Shown here: piece by piece, positions 43,114 through 52,634 of the stretch
Layout of the letters: each line of letters begins with the position of its first letter
Numbering within the stretch: the stretch's first letter is position 1
DNA from: Mucilaginibacter myungsuensis
GTDB taxonomy: Bacteria > Bacteroidota > Bacteroidia > Sphingobacteriales > Sphingobacteriaceae
Reading direction: 5' to 3'
Assembly: GCF_015222005.1 (NCBI RefSeq)
Contig: NZ_JADFFL010000006.1
Span: forward strand, 124,001 to 188,000
Length of the DNA: 64,000 nucleotides
The notes under the pieces: model-generated
What the model was told of the DNA's origin: nothing
Database searches by the model: none
The model's input: only the letters and a program-made list of their open reading frames with translations
Made by a program: the position numbers and the translations under genes

Positions 43114-43290
43114 AGAGACACGATACCTCGTGTCTCTCATTAGAAGGTCAAATTTGCCTATAGACTTCCGCCAAGTCAAGTGTCCACACTTGACTTTTGC
43201 ATAGTTGCAAGTGTCCACACTTGCGTAATTACTGGAGCGGAACGCTCGGATAGTACCATCAGTCAAGTGGCACGCTTGACCGGGCAATTC
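43114..43290. repeat. Cluster of five palindromes
   Basis: AGAGACACGA/TCGTGTCTCT (43114-43137) is a likely terminator stem. Then follow AAGTCAAGTGTCC-ACACTTGACTT (43173-43196), GCAAGTGTCC-ACACTTGC (43207-43224), GAGCGGAACGCTC (43235-43247) and GTCAAG...CTTGAC (about 43262-43280). Two share the core CAAGTGTCCACACTTG. Confidence 0.75.
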
Positions 43291-43292
43291 TC

Positions 43293-44057
43293 TTAACCCC
43301 AAACCCCATTGTCCTTGGTCAAAATAATTGGCGCGCCATCGGTCACGATGATGGTGTGCTCGTGCTGGGCTACGTAGCCGCCTTTATCGCCGATCAAGCC
43401 CCACTCGTCGCTGCCTTCGCGGGCGTAGGTAGACTTGGTGGAGATGAAGGTCTCGATAGCTACTACCGAATTTTTGCGGAAGCGTTCTTTATTCTCGCGA
43501 TCATAACAATTTAATATCTCGTGAGGAGGTTCATGCAGGGAGCGACCAACGCCATGGCCCGCAAGGTTCTTTATGACTGTAAAGCCACGTTTTGATGCCT
43601 GGGTTTCGATGTATTTGCCAATGTCGGCTATCTTAACACCACCTTTTATCTGAGCGATGGTATTCTTCAGTATCTCTTTAGATGCTTCTACCAGTTTGGT
43701 GTGGCCGTTGGTGTCCTCACCTAAAACAAAAGAGCAGCCGTTATCGGCCCAAAAGCCGTTCAATTCGGCTGATACATCGATATTGATCAGATCACCGTTC
43801 TGAAAGATCTTTTCAGCCGATGGGATACCGTGCGCAACCTCGTTATTAACGCTGATGCAGGAATGCCCCGGGAACTCGTAAGTAAGATATGGTGCCGATA
43901 CCGCACCGAAGCTTTTCAGCAGCTCGCCGCCAAAGTCGTCCAACTCCTTAGCCGACATGCCGGCCGCGCACTTATCGCACATGGCTTTAAGGGTTTTAGC
44001 AACAGCTTCGCTTACTTTTTCTATTCCTATGCGTTCTTCTTCGGAGTTGATGGACAT
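43293..44057 (-). CDS. map: Type I methionine aminopeptidase
   Basis: Removes the initiator Met from new proteins. The five metal ligands are visible: Asp in LINIDVSAELNG, Asp in FWADNGCSF, His in GHGVGRSLHEPP, Glu in VVAIETFIS and Glu in AQHEHTIIV. The frame is open to 44117, but the natural family start is MSINSEEERIGIEKVSEAV at 44057, giving 254 residues. A TACATTTG box lies upstream at 44122-44115. This Map is not within a ribosomal protein operon here. Confidence 0.95.
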   Translation of the reverse strand: MSINSEEERIGIEKVSEAVAKTLKAMCDKCAAGMSAKELDDFGGELLKSFGAVSAPYLTYEFPGHSCISVNNEVAHGIPSAEKIFQNGDLINIDVSAELNGFWADNGCSFVLGEDTNGHTKLVEASKEILKNTIAQIKGGVKIADIGKYIETQASKRGFTVIKNLAGHGVGRSLHEPPHEILNCYDRENKERFRKNSVVAIETFISTKSTYAREGSDEWGLIGDKGGYVAQHEHTIIVTDGAPIILTKDNGVWG

Positions 44058-44161
44058 ATCGATAATGGTATTGTGTAACATTGACCGGCAGTTAGACACC
44101 TGCCAACGGGACCGCAAATGTACGAAGATAAGCGCTAATAATATCGCCGGAAATGCTTTAA

Positions 44162-44292
44162 AGTCTCGCTTCCCCGCTTGAGAGGGGTCAAGGGGTTATC
44201 CTTCATTTGCAAGGTATGCGAAAGGACACACCCCTATGAAAGTTTGTGCTTTTTGTGTTCGTTCCGTGCGTCCCCGCTCAAGCGGGGAGACT
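44162..44292. repeat. MITE-like element of about 130 bases, copy 2
   Basis: The ends AGTCTCGCTTCCCCGCTTG and CTCAAGCGGGGAGACT are imperfect terminal inverted repeats. Inner blocks (GGTCAAGGGG, TTTGCAAGG, AGGACACACCCCTA, GAAAGTTT, GCGTCCCC) follow the same order as in the copy at 34781. It has no coding capacity. Confidence 0.8.
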
Positions 44293-44323
44293 CAAGCTTG
44301 CAATTCTTTCTTGAGTGTTCTTC

Positions 44324-45654
44324 TCACCCCTTTACCGCTGCCACTTTATTCCCTGCTGTCGCAGCTATCTCGGTTATCGCTTTCACCAATCGGTCAACAT
44401 CAGCTATCGACGTATAAACATGCGGGGTAATACGCACGCATTGGATATTCTCTACATTGATGGACACGGTGTGTATCCTATACTTGCTGAACAGTGCATT
44501 ATCCAACTCGGCAGGTGTCATCCCATCTATGCTGATACCACATATCGCACAAGAGTACTCGGGTTTTAATGATGTGTGCAACTTCACTTTGGGCAAATGC
44601 TGTACGCGGCTTGCCCAGTAGTTCTTCAGGTAGTGGATACGCTCCTGCTTGCGCTTAGTGCCTATGGCTAACTGAAAGTTCACCGCCTCGCCAATGCCTT
44701 GTTCTAATGCGAAACTACGCGTGCCCAGATCTTCGAACTTGCGGATGTTTGGCCCTTGCGGGTTATCGTTACAAAGCAGCGTCCATACCTTGGCTATCTT
44801 TTCTTTTTTGATCCACATCATTCCGGTGCCGATAGGCGCTGAAAGGAATTTATGCAGACTGGTGCCGTAGTAATCGCAATTCAGGTCGGATATCTTATAG
44901 TCAAGCAGTCCAAAGGAGTGCGCGCCATCCACAATAACCTCTATGCCTTTATCCTTGGCCATGTCGGCTATCTTGCGCACCGGCATGATCTGCCCTACCC
45001 AGTTAATGATGTGGGTAATGTGGATCAGCTTTGTCTTTGGCGTTATCGCATCGGCATAAGCTTTAACTATAGCCGCGTCATCCTCTATCGGGAAATCGAA
45101 ACTGATCTGTTTGTATACTATGCCCTCGCGCATTTGGCGTTGCAGGTAAGCCTGGCGCATGTGCGGATAATCTTGTTTGGCGCCGATCACCTCGTCGCCT
45201 TTTGCAGGGGCAGGCCAAATATGATGGTATTTAATGCTTCGGTGGCATTACGGTTAATGGCTATCTCTTCGGGATCGCAACCGGCAAGCAAAGCCAGTTT
45301 CTCGCGTAATGGCTCGCGCCCCTGGTCTAATATGCGCCACATGTAATAGGACGGGCCTTGGTTGGATAGCTTGTTGTAACGCTCCACGGCTTCCTGCACA
45401 ACAATGGGCGACGGCGATACACCGCCGTTATTCATGATCATGATGTTTGTATTGGCCGAGTAGGAACGTTGGATCACGCCCCAAAAGTCTTCGTCCTCGG
45501 CTACCTGTTGCGGGCTGAGGTGCGCTACTTTAGCGGCGGCTTTTTGCCAATCGGCGGCGTGCGCCTGGTTAAACAGGCTGGTTGCACTAAAAGCCCCCGT
45601 CAGCGCGGCGGCTTGTTTAATGAAAAGGCGGCGATGGTTGCTCATAGTGTTCAC
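44324..45654 (-). pseudogene. Tat-exported class V aminotransferase, single frameshift
   Basis: Two overlapping frames make one protein. The 5' part (45654-45187) has a twin-arginine signal (HRRLFIKQAAALTGAFSA), then the start of a PLP enzyme to NTIIFGLPLQK. The 3' part (from about 45200 to 44324) continues GDEVIGAKQDYPHMRQAYLQ and holds EVIVDGAHSFG (PLP Asp) and YYGTSLHKFLSAPIG (PLP Lys). Restoring one base in the run at 45200-45203 joins them into a ~440-residue protein of the isopenicillin-N epimerase/selenocysteine lyase-like group. Both halves are otherwise intact, so the mutation is recent or a sequence error. Confidence 0.85.
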
Positions 45655-45749
45655 AATTTAAATAATTGTAAACTAATAAGCAAGAGGGAGTTAAGTGTTT
45701 ATTGTTTTCTGGGCGAATTATTAAATTGTTGATTCGATAGATGTTGCTT

Positions 45750-46574
45750 TTAAGCAGTCAACGCTACGCCCGGCAATTTGATGCCCGCCGCTTTAAGGTC
45801 TTTAATGATATTTTCCTGCAATTCCATTTTGGCCGATATAAAATTGCTTGGCTGTACCCAAACCCTTACGGTAAAACGGATGCCATCCAATTCCAGCGCT
45901 ATCACACCTACGTTGGTTGCTGGTGTGGTCAGGATGTTTTTAGTGCGTTTGATGGACGTGGTGAGCGATTCTTTTACCTTGTCCACATCTACGGCATATT
46001 CCAATTTGAACTCGAAGTCCAAACGGCGTTTGCCCTCGCGGGTAACGTTGGTGATCACCTCGTTAAAAAGCTTTCCATTGGGAATAATGACCGTCTTGTT
46101 ATCAGCGGTAAGTAATACGGTATAAAAGATCTGTATCGATATCACCTTGCCATCCTGCCCTTGGGCTAAAATGCTGTCATCCAGTTCAAAGGGCTTCAGC
46201 AATAATATGAGGATACCACCCGCGAAATTTTGGAATGTGCCTGATAGTGCTAAACCTGCCGCTACCGTAAATGCACCAAAAATGGTGGTGAACAGGGTAA
46301 CACCTATGCCCATAATGTTAAGCACCACGGCAACCAGCAATATATTTAAACCAGTTATACTTACACTAAGAAAGAAGGGTTGTAACGAGGAGTGTACCTC
46401 TCGTTGACTCATTTTTGCGCGGATGCGCGTTTTAAGAAATCTTATGAACCATAAGCCAGCTAATAGAACTATTATGCCGACTATGAAACCCGGACCGTGA
46501 TCGAGTAGCCAATTATAGGCTTTATCGTAAAGTTCTTCTACACGGTCGTGGTATGTTATTTTATTTACTGCCAT
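45750..46574 (-). CDS. Small-conductance mechanosensitive channel (MscS family)
   Basis: A 274-residue inner membrane channel releasing solutes upon osmotic downshock. Three N-terminal membrane helices (about 29-46, 68-88 and 93-120) lead into the pore helix AFTVAAGLALSGTFQNFAGG. The beta domain includes LLLKPFELDDSI and TVIIPNGKLFNEVITNVTREG, and the C-terminal part is mixed alpha/beta. This is the minimal MscS size with no extra domains. Its start lies near a small frame at 46601-46702 on the same strand. Confidence 0.94.
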   Translation of the reverse strand: MAVNKITYHDRVEELYDKAYNWLLDHGPGFIVGIIVLLAGLWFIRFLKTRIRAKMSQREVHSSLQPFFLSVSITGLNILLVAVVLNIMGIGVTLFTTIFGAFTVAAGLALSGTFQNFAGGILILLLKPFELDDSILAQGQDGKVISIQIFYTVLLTADNKTVIIPNGKLFNEVITNVTREGKRRLDFEFKLEYAVDVDKVKESLTTSIKRTKNILTTPATNVGVIALELDGIRFTVRVWVQPSNFISAKMELQENIIKDLKAAGIKLPGVALTA

Positions 46575-46600
46575 AGGGTGGCGGCAAATTTAGGCAAATA

Positions 46601-46702
46601 TTATTTACCGTAAATGGCTACGAACAATTCTGGACCTTTGATCCAGATCAGATCTACCAGGGCGCTTTGTATTTGTTTGTTCTTTTGCTTGATAAATTTC
46701 AT
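46601..46702 (-). CDS. Possible 33-residue protein upstream of mscS
   Basis: The frame encodes MKFIKQKNKQIQSALVDLIW then IKGPELFVAIYGK and ends 26 bases before the mscS ATG. It has a basic start and an amphipathic hydrophobic second half, with a near-consensus -7 box (GACATTTG) about 20 bases before its ATG. This could be a genuine small protein cotranscribed with mscS. The length makes chance hard to exclude. The remaining 46703-46943 shows no gene. Confidence 0.4.
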   Translation of the reverse strand: MKFIKQKNKQIQSALVDLIWIKGPELFVAIYGK

Positions 46703-46916
46703 AACGGTTGATCTATTGCAAATGTCATGCCTTAGGCACGCTATTTCAGTACATTACGCAAAACTTAACCTAATTGTAACACAGATGATAACAAATGGCG
46801 CGGTGCAGGGCGCGGGGCGGGTTTGTAGATATTGATAATGTCTACATACTGTGTATAGCTGAAGAGGCGGTGTATGTAAATAGATACAGACACTTGCATT
46901 TTCTACGACGATCAAA

Positions 46917-46951
46917 AAGATCACATATCTTTATGGAAAAACCGTGATCTT
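46917..46951 (+). promoter_or_regulatory. Inverted repeat around a -7 box before the TPR/LRR pair
   Basis: AAGATCAC (46917-46924) and GTGATCTT (46944-46951) are perfect reverse complements. Between them lies TATCTTTA (46926-46933), a Bacteroidota -7-like box. A protein bound to both arms would cover the promoter. The GTG inside the right arm is therefore unlikely to be the start of the next gene. Confidence 0.55.
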
Positions 46952-46967
46952 GTCATCCTATAATTAT

Positions 46968-47936
46968 ATGGCCGGCCGTTATTTGCAAATTTTAATGTTA
47001 GCAATGTTCATGCTGCTGCCCTTTAACAGGGTGCAGGCAGGCGGAATTATTGTGCCCGGCCCATCCGTGGTAAGGGTGTGGCAGGATACCATCCCTACGC
47101 CTGATAGCATCAGGATACAGCAACTGGCTAACTTGATATCGTACCAGTATAATCGTGGCGAACGTAATTGGGATATTATTGTTGGCTGTGCCGACAAGAT
47201 ATGGTCCATAGACTCGGGGGCTTATTATAAGCAATCGGTTCTGTATTATATTGCCGATGCCAAATTCAATATTGGCGACCATGCAGGGGCGTTGAAGGAC
47301 CTGCTGGCGCTATATGATATATACAGCAAGAGCAGGACAAAGATTTACGGCTCGCGAGATATGAAAGAGAAACTGGCGCAATGCTACCTTAGGTTAGAGC
47401 GACCTGAACCTGCTGTTATGCTTTATGCCAATATAGCTTTACCCCAGGCTTTTGCCCAGGTATTTAAAGTTTGCAAGGACTACAACAACAGGAAGCTTTA
47501 CCGCCGTGCAGTAGATACCGCCATTGCTGGCCATCAAGAGGCGTTTACCCATTTTAATATAGACCGTTATAGCAGATGGAGCAAAACTTTTGTTGCTAAA
47601 GGTCATTATCCGGCGCATGTGCTGATAGACTATGCCTACCTGCTGCTGATGGTGAATCGTCCGCAAAAAGCCTTGAAAGTGATCAATATGCCTTTGCAGG
47701 CCTCGCCAGGCAACGAGGCTGATGAGTCGATGTTAGCTATGGTGAGGGCTATGGCGCAATACCTCATCAAGCCGGGGTCTTTTAATAGCATCAAAATGGA
47801 CTTTACCGCGTCTGTAACAACTCACGGTAAGATCACCTATCAGGGGTATTCGCCGCTTAGCGATTGGCTTAAGTACTCGGATATCCCGATGGGTAGGCGA
47901 CAGGGGTTGTTGGAGTTGGAAGCGATAGCGAAATAA
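46968..47936 (+). CDS. Exported TPR-like protein, partner of the LRR protein
   Basis: A 322-residue exported protein. The signal peptide is LQILMLAMFMLLPFNRVQAG. The start is set at the ATG at 46968 (MAGRYLQ); the longer frame would begin with a GTG at 46944 inside a palindrome. The middle has TPR-like helices (YYIADAKFNIGDHAGALKDL, LAQCYLRLERPEPAVMLYAN). The last ~100 residues align end to end with the last ~100 of the next protein (for example KALKVINMPL against EAIKVINGLD, and LLELEAIAK against LMQLQALGK). It is cotranscribed with the LRR gene, 12 bases apart. Confidence 0.75.
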   Translation: MAGRYLQILMLAMFMLLPFNRVQAGGIIVPGPSVVRVWQDTIPTPDSIRIQQLANLISYQYNRGERNWDIIVGCADKIWSIDSGAYYKQSVLYYIADAKFNIGDHAGALKDLLALYDIYSKSRTKIYGSRDMKEKLAQCYLRLERPEPAVMLYANIALPQAFAQVFKVCKDYNNRKLYRRAVDTAIAGHQEAFTHFNIDRYSRWSKTFVAKGHYPAHVLIDYAYLLLMVNRPQKALKVINMPLQASPGNEADESMLAMVRAMAQYLIKPGSFNSIKMDFTASVTTHGKITYQGYSPLSDWLKYSDIPMGRRQGLLELEAIAK

Positions 47937-47948
47937 ACTTTATCATTT

Positions 47949-50768
47949 ATGCTCAAACTTAGATCTACCTTATTAACAATTTTGCTGGTATGTTATTTTG
48001 CTCCCGGTTTTGCCCAGCACAAGGACCATCTTTATAAATACATTACGCACGATGTTAGCAAGCCGGATTATCATCAGGCGCAATTCCTCATTAAACCTTA
48101 CTCATACGAGGATAGGTTCCCGTCCGACTCGCTGAATGTGGAGTTTGGTAGTGTACAGCAGATACAGGACTTTATTGATAAAGGGCTCCATAAAAAGGTG
48201 GTCGGCATTAGGTTAAAGGTAGATAGCGCCAATATTGACCGGGCTATCGGTCTGCTTAAAGCTTATCCCCGTTTATGTTTCCTTGGTTTTGACGAGTCGC
48301 CGATATTTGCTTTCAAGGTTAAAAAGATCCTGTTGCCCGGGTCTATCAAAGAGCTGAAGAACTTACAAGGCGTCGAGTTCATCTTTACCGGGATAGATAT
48401 CCCTGATGCTTTGGTAAAGTTGAGACCCTTAAAAAAGCTATCGGCTATCTCGCTGGCATTGGTAAAAGGCCCTTTGCCAAAAGAGGTGCTCCAGCTTAAA
48501 AACATAACCACTATCAAACTCAACGCTACTCACATACGCGATCTGGATATCAGCGACACCAAGTGGGAGCACGTTTTTTTTGACGGTGTTGATCCTAAAT
48601 TAGGTATAAATGTACCCGCGTTGAAGAAATTGGCCGCCTTGCCAAGCCTGAAAAATTTGCAGCTCAACTCCTGTGTTTTAGATAACAATGCGGCCGTGTT
48701 GCAGGAGTTTAAAGGGATCAGGTCGTTAAAAGTACAGTTCGTAACGTTAAGTAAGGGCCAGCAACTTTTCGATCATATCGGCAAATTAAGGCAATTAGAG
48801 GCGCTTTCCATCCGGCCGTATTACGATAGTACCCAAACCACTGAAGGTTTGGAACAATTGACCAACTTAAGGTTGCTGAGTATCGAGAATATGCCCCGCA
48901 TAACCCGCATGCCCGACGTTTTTGATGCTTTATCCAAATTGAAAGTACTTTACCTGTCCGATTGCAACTTTACGCACGTCCCTTTAAATATTTTCCGATT
49001 GCGAGATCTGGAGCACATAGAACTATTCGGCGATAAGCTGACCACATTGCCGGAGGGTGACTATCGTTGCAAGAAGTTGCGATCTGCTAAGATCATCTAC
49101 TCGGCGCTGACCAATATACCCGAGGCTTTTACGTCCCTTACCAAACTCGAGGATATCAATTTCGGCAGCAATCAGATCAGTAGCATCCCCACACATGGTT
49201 GGGAACGCTTGACCAAACTTAAACACCTTAACTTAAGCAGTAATAAAATATCGGTCTACCCGGGTGGCGTGGAGCAGTTGACGGGCTTGCAAACGTTGGG
49301 CTTGTTCGATAACCGCATCAGCAGTATGCCCGATCTGCCAGGCAGTGGCTATCAGCTTACATCTTTGTTGTTGAGCAGTAATAACCTCAATGTATTGCCC
49401 GAACACATCGGTAAATATGATCAGCTGACCTTTTTGGGTATCTCGCAAAATAAATTGACTACCCTACCTGCATCCTTAGGCAATTGCACCAAATTAAGGC
49501 GATTTGAAGCGGCTGTATTCCCCAGACCAAAGCGTGCCGACGGCACTGCAGATAGTACTTACTATATTAACGCCCTGCCCGAGGGCCTGAAAAATACGCC
49601 CGATATGGAGGTACTTAACGTGAGCGGGAACCGTGGTATCGACCCGGCATCTGTGTTTAATGTGATCCTGGCTATGCCCCGCTTTAATTTTGTAGCTAAT
49701 TGCTCGGACATTGGTTTAACAGAGATCCCCCCGAGCGATCAATGGCGCAATGTGGTGTTAGGCAGGTTTGATCTGGACAACAATCAGCTGACCACTTTAC
49801 CGCCCCAATTTGCGGCAATGAAGACCGTCCGCAATATGGATCTGCGTAAAAATCCCTTCCCCGGCAACGCGGCCAATTTGGCAAAGAGCGAGATAGACAG
49901 TAAAGGTCAGCTAATCGCATTATATAACGAATTACGGGTCGCGCTACCGCAAAATATCGTGTCGGCTGCGGACTATGCTACGGGCCTCGCGTTAAGCATA
50001 TCTGAAATGGTTGAGGCTAAAATGTTTGCCAAAGCAGTGGAGTATGCAGAAAAATCGATCAAACTGGACTCAGCCGCTTATAATAGAACCGTACGTTGGG
50101 ACGATATTGCCGTTGCGCGCTATCATACCAAAGATTATACGGGCGCCATTACCGATCTGGAGCGTTATTTGCTTAAGGACAAAAAGAACTTTATCATTAT
50201 AGGCGGTATGCCGGAGCGGGCGCTAAAGTATAAGGCCGGGGCGCACATCATCCTGGGGCAAAAGGAACAGGCTGCCCAAACTTTCGAGTATTTCGCCCGC
50301 CAATACCATGTTGCCGGCGCCTTGCAGAATGCTGCATTAACTTATAAAGAGATCGGCCGGGATGATAAATTTGATCAGTTGATGGATACGGTAATTAAGC
50401 ACCAAAAATTTTCTCAAGAATTTAATATTAAACAAAAAAGAACAGATGTCGGCTCGATATTGGATCATGCCGAAAGCCTCATCGTGGCTGGTAAGCCTAA
50501 TGAGGCGATCAAGGTCATTAATGGGTTGGATACTAAACTTTATACAGGTAACTACCTTCCGATCAACAACTACTTGTTAGCCACTGCCAACTACTTGCTG
50601 GCACCCGAGCAATTTGAACAGATAAAAACCAAGCTCACGGCCGACATCAAAACGAACGGCAAGATGAGCGGCTGGAATTTTGACATGTTCAACAAATGGG
50701 TGGAATTGAACTTTGCAGATGCTGATAAAAAAGCAAAATTAATGCAGTTGCAGGCGCTAGGTAAATAA
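47949..50768 (+). CDS. Exported leucine-rich repeat/TPR protein
   Basis: A 939-residue exported protein with a signal peptide ending at GFAQ (residue ~22). Residues ~130-640 carry leucine-rich repeats, clearest at LTKLKHLNLSSNKISVYP, LTGLQTLGLFDNRISSMP and YDQLTFLGISQNKLTTLP. Residues ~680-800 look like TPRs (AKAVEYAEKSIKLDSAAYNR, KDYTGAITDLERYLLKDKKN). The final ~100 residues are the module shared with the preceding protein. LRR and TPR both bind proteins, so the pair may assemble together at the cell surface or in the periplasm. No enzymatic domain is seen. Confidence 0.85.
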   Translation: MLKLRSTLLTILLVCYFAPGFAQHKDHLYKYITHDVSKPDYHQAQFLIKPYSYEDRFPSDSLNVEFGSVQQIQDFIDKGLHKKVVGIRLKVDSANIDRAIGLLKAYPRLCFLGFDESPIFAFKVKKILLPGSIKELKNLQGVEFIFTGIDIPDALVKLRPLKKLSAISLALVKGPLPKEVLQLKNITTIKLNATHIRDLDISDTKWEHVFFDGVDPKLGINVPALKKLAALPSLKNLQLNSCVLDNNAAVLQEFKGIRSLKVQFVTLSKGQQLFDHIGKLRQLEALSIRPYYDSTQTTEGLEQLTNLRLLSIENMPRITRMPDVFDALSKLKVLYLSDCNFTHVPLNIFRLRDLEHIELFGDKLTTLPEGDYRCKKLRSAKIIYSALTNIPEAFTSLTKLEDINFGSNQISSIPTHGWERLTKLKHLNLSSNKISVYPGGVEQLTGLQTLGLFDNRISSMPDLPGSGYQLTSLLLSSNNLNVLPEHIGKYDQLTFLGISQNKLTTLPASLGNCTKLRRFEAAVFPRPKRADGTADSTYYINALPEGLKNTPDMEVLNVSGNRGIDPASVFNVILAMPRFNFVANCSDIGLTEIPPSDQWRNVVLGRFDLDNNQLTTLPPQFAAMKTVRNMDLRKNPFPGNAANLAKSEIDSKGQLIALYNELRVALPQNIVSAADYATGLALSISEMVEAKMFAKAVEYAEKSIKLDSAAYNRTVRWDDIAVARYHTKDYTGAITDLERYLLKDKKNFIIIGGMPERALKYKAGAHIILGQKEQAAQTFEYFARQYHVAGALQNAALTYKEIGRDDKFDQLMDTVIKHQKFSQEFNIKQKRTDVGSILDHAESLIVAGKPNEAIKVINGLDTKLYTGNYLPINNYLLATANYLLAPEQFEQIKTKLTADIKTNGKMSGWNFDMFNKWVELNFADADKKAKLMQLQALGK

Positions 50769-50813
50769 GAGCAACGCAAAGAAAACGCAGTCGCGCAAGT
50801 TGATGAAACAGGC

Positions 50814-50849
50814 AAAAGGCGAAAGGTCATCAAAAACCTTTCGCCTTTT
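50814..50849. terminator. Bidirectional terminator between the LRR gene and groL
   Basis: AAAAGGCGAAAGGT (50814-50827) and ACCTTTCGCCTTTT (50836-50849) form a perfect 14-base stem around 8 bases. It serves both converging genes and belongs to the AAAGGCGAAAGG repeat type also found at 20750. Confidence 0.85.
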
Positions 50850-50874
50850 ACCTTTATGCTTTGAGCTTAAATGA

Positions 50875-52509
50875 TTACATCATGCCGCCCATGCCGCCCC
50901 CCATTGGTGGGTGGCCGCCGCCTTTATCTTCTTCAGGCTCGTCTGCTAACACACACTCGGTAGTTAACAACATCGATGCGATAGACGCAGCGTGCTCTAA
51001 TGCTACACGGGCAACCTTAGTAGGGTCGATAACGCCTGCACCGATCAGGTTCTCGTAAACGTTGGTGCGTGCATTGTAACCAAAGTCGGCAGTGCCTTCT
51101 TTAACTTTTTGCACCACGATAGAACCTTCGATACCTGCGTTCTCGCAGATCTGACGCAATGGCTCTTCGATAGCGCGACGGATGATCTGGATACCAGTGT
51201 TCTCGTCGTCGTTCTCGCCTTTAAGGTCGGCCAAAGCAGCAACCGCGCGGATGAAAGCAACACCACCACCGGCTACAATGCCTTCTTCAACAGCGGCACG
51301 GGTAGCGTGTAAAGCATCGTCAACACGGTCTTTTTTCTCTTTCATTTCAACTTCAGATGCAGCACCGATATATAGTACGGCAACACCACCTGAAAGCTTA
51401 GCTAAACGCTCTTGTAATTTCTCTTTATCGTACTCAGATGTAGTGTTCTCAATTTGAACACGGATCTCGCTAACACGAGCCAAGATCTGATCCGGGTTAC
51501 CTGCACCGTTAACGATGATGGTATTGTCCTTATCGATAGATACTTTCTCAGCCTGACCTAACATATCCAGATCAGCCGACTCTAATTTAAAGCCACGCTC
51601 TTCAGAGATAACGGTACCGCCTGTTAACACAGCGATATCCTCTAACATCGCTTTTCGGCGATCGCCAAAGCCCGGTGCTTTAACAGCAGCTACTTTCAGC
51701 GAGCCGCGGATCTTGTTAACTACCAAAGTAGATAATGCTTCGCCATCAAGGTCTTCAGCAATGATCAGCAATGGTTTGCCTGTTTGCACTTGTTTCTCCA
51801 AGATCGGCAATAACTCTTTCATCGACGAGATCTTCTTGTCGTAGATCAGGATGTAAGGGTTATCCAATTCAGCCTCCATTTTGTCGGCATTGGTCACAAA
51901 GTAAGGAGATAAGTAACCGCGATCAAATTGCATACCTTCTACGGTCTTCACTTCGGTCTCGGTACCTTTAGCTTCCTCAACGGTGATCACACCGCCGGTG
52001 CCTACTTTCTTCATCGCGTCAGCGATCATTTCACCGATCACTTCGTCATTATTAGCAGAGATAGAAGCAACTTGTTTGATCTTGCCAAAGTCGTCACCTA
52101 CATCTTGTTTCTGTGCACGCAAGCTTGCAACAACAGCGGTAACCGCTTTGTCTATACCGCGTTTAAGGTCCATTGGGTTAGCGCCTGCAGCTACGTTCTT
52201 GATACCTGTAGTTACGATAGCCTGAGCCAAAACGGTTGCAGTAGTCGTACCATCACCTGCAATATCAGCAGTTTTTGAGGCAACTTCTTTAACCATTTGA
52301 GCGCCCATGTTCTCGATAGGGTCTTTCAGATCGATCTCTTTCGCTACCGATACACCGTCTTTAGTGATAGATGGTGAACCGAATTTTTTGTCGATAATTA
52401 CGTGACGGCCTTTAGGGCCTAATGTCACTTTTACTGCATTAGCTAAAATGTCAACGCCTCTTTTCAGCGCGTCACGAGCTTCTACATTATATTTTACTTG
52501 CTTTGCCAT
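50875..52509 (-). CDS. groL: 60 kDa chaperonin GroEL
   Basis: ATP-driven folding chamber acting with GroES. Landmarks: [20 protein letters not shown], the ATP motif [31 protein letters not shown] and [20 protein letters not shown]. The C-terminus ends in the Gly/Met-rich tail GGGMGGMM. Length is 544 residues, normal. It is downstream of groS with a repeat-filled spacer of 125 bases, longer than in most groESL operons. Confidence 0.99.
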   Translation of the reverse strand: MAKQVKYNVEARDALKRGVDILANAVKVTLGPKGRHVIIDKKFGSPSITKDGVSVAKEIDLKDPIENMGAQMVKEVASKTADIAGDGTTTATVLAQAIVTTGIKNVAAGANPMDLKRGIDKAVTAVVASLRAQKQDVGDDFGKIKQVASISANNDEVIGEMIADAMKKVGTGGVITVEEAKGTETEVKTVEGMQFDRGYLSPYFVTNADKMEAELDNPYILIYDKKISSMKELLPILEKQVQTGKPLLIIAEDLDGEALSTLVVNKIRGSLKVAAVKAPGFGDRRKAMLEDIAVLTGGTVISEERGFKLESADLDMLGQAEKVSIDKDNTIIVNGAGNPDQILARVSEIRVQIENTTSEYDKEKLQERLAKLSGGVAVLYIGAASEVEMKEKKDRVDDALHATRAAVEEGIVAGGGVAFIRAVAALADLKGENDDENTGIQIIRRAIEEPLRQICENAGIEGSIVVQKVKEGTADFGYNARTNVYENLIGAGVIDPTKVARVALEHAASIASMLLTTECVLADEPEEDKGGGHPPMGGGMGGMM

Positions 52510-52532
52510 TATTGTATTTTAAATTTTTTGTT

Positions 52533-52632
52533 GTTGTAAAGTTGAAATGTTGCAAGGTTGGAATGTTTTGTTTTTAAAGATCGAGCAGAGCGCAAGGCAA
52601 CTTTTCAACCTTAAAACGTTACAACCTTAAAC
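52533..52632. repeat. GTTGTAA-type palindromic repeat between groS and groL
   Basis: The left half (52533-52566, TTGTAAAGTTGAAATGTTGC...) and right half (52597-52632, CAACTTTTCAACC...TTACAACC) are imperfect reverse complements made of the same short units as at 30482 and 33031. Confidence 0.75.
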
Positions 52633-52634
52633 CC

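Noticed and set aside
43173..43224. Repeated CAAGTGTCCACACTTG units as a CRISPR remnant
   Set aside because: Only two palindromic copies with a 10-base gap, no spacer-length regularity and no cas genes.
45187..45215. Programmed -1 frameshift in the class V aminotransferase
   Set aside because: The junction CTG-CAA-AAG-GCG lacks a proper slippery heptamer and I see no stimulating stem; a simple base loss is more likely.
46614..46835. 73-codon plus-strand frame upstream of the TPR gene
   Set aside because: Cys-rich and low in charged residues; the opposite strand frame at 46601-46702 fits a protein better.
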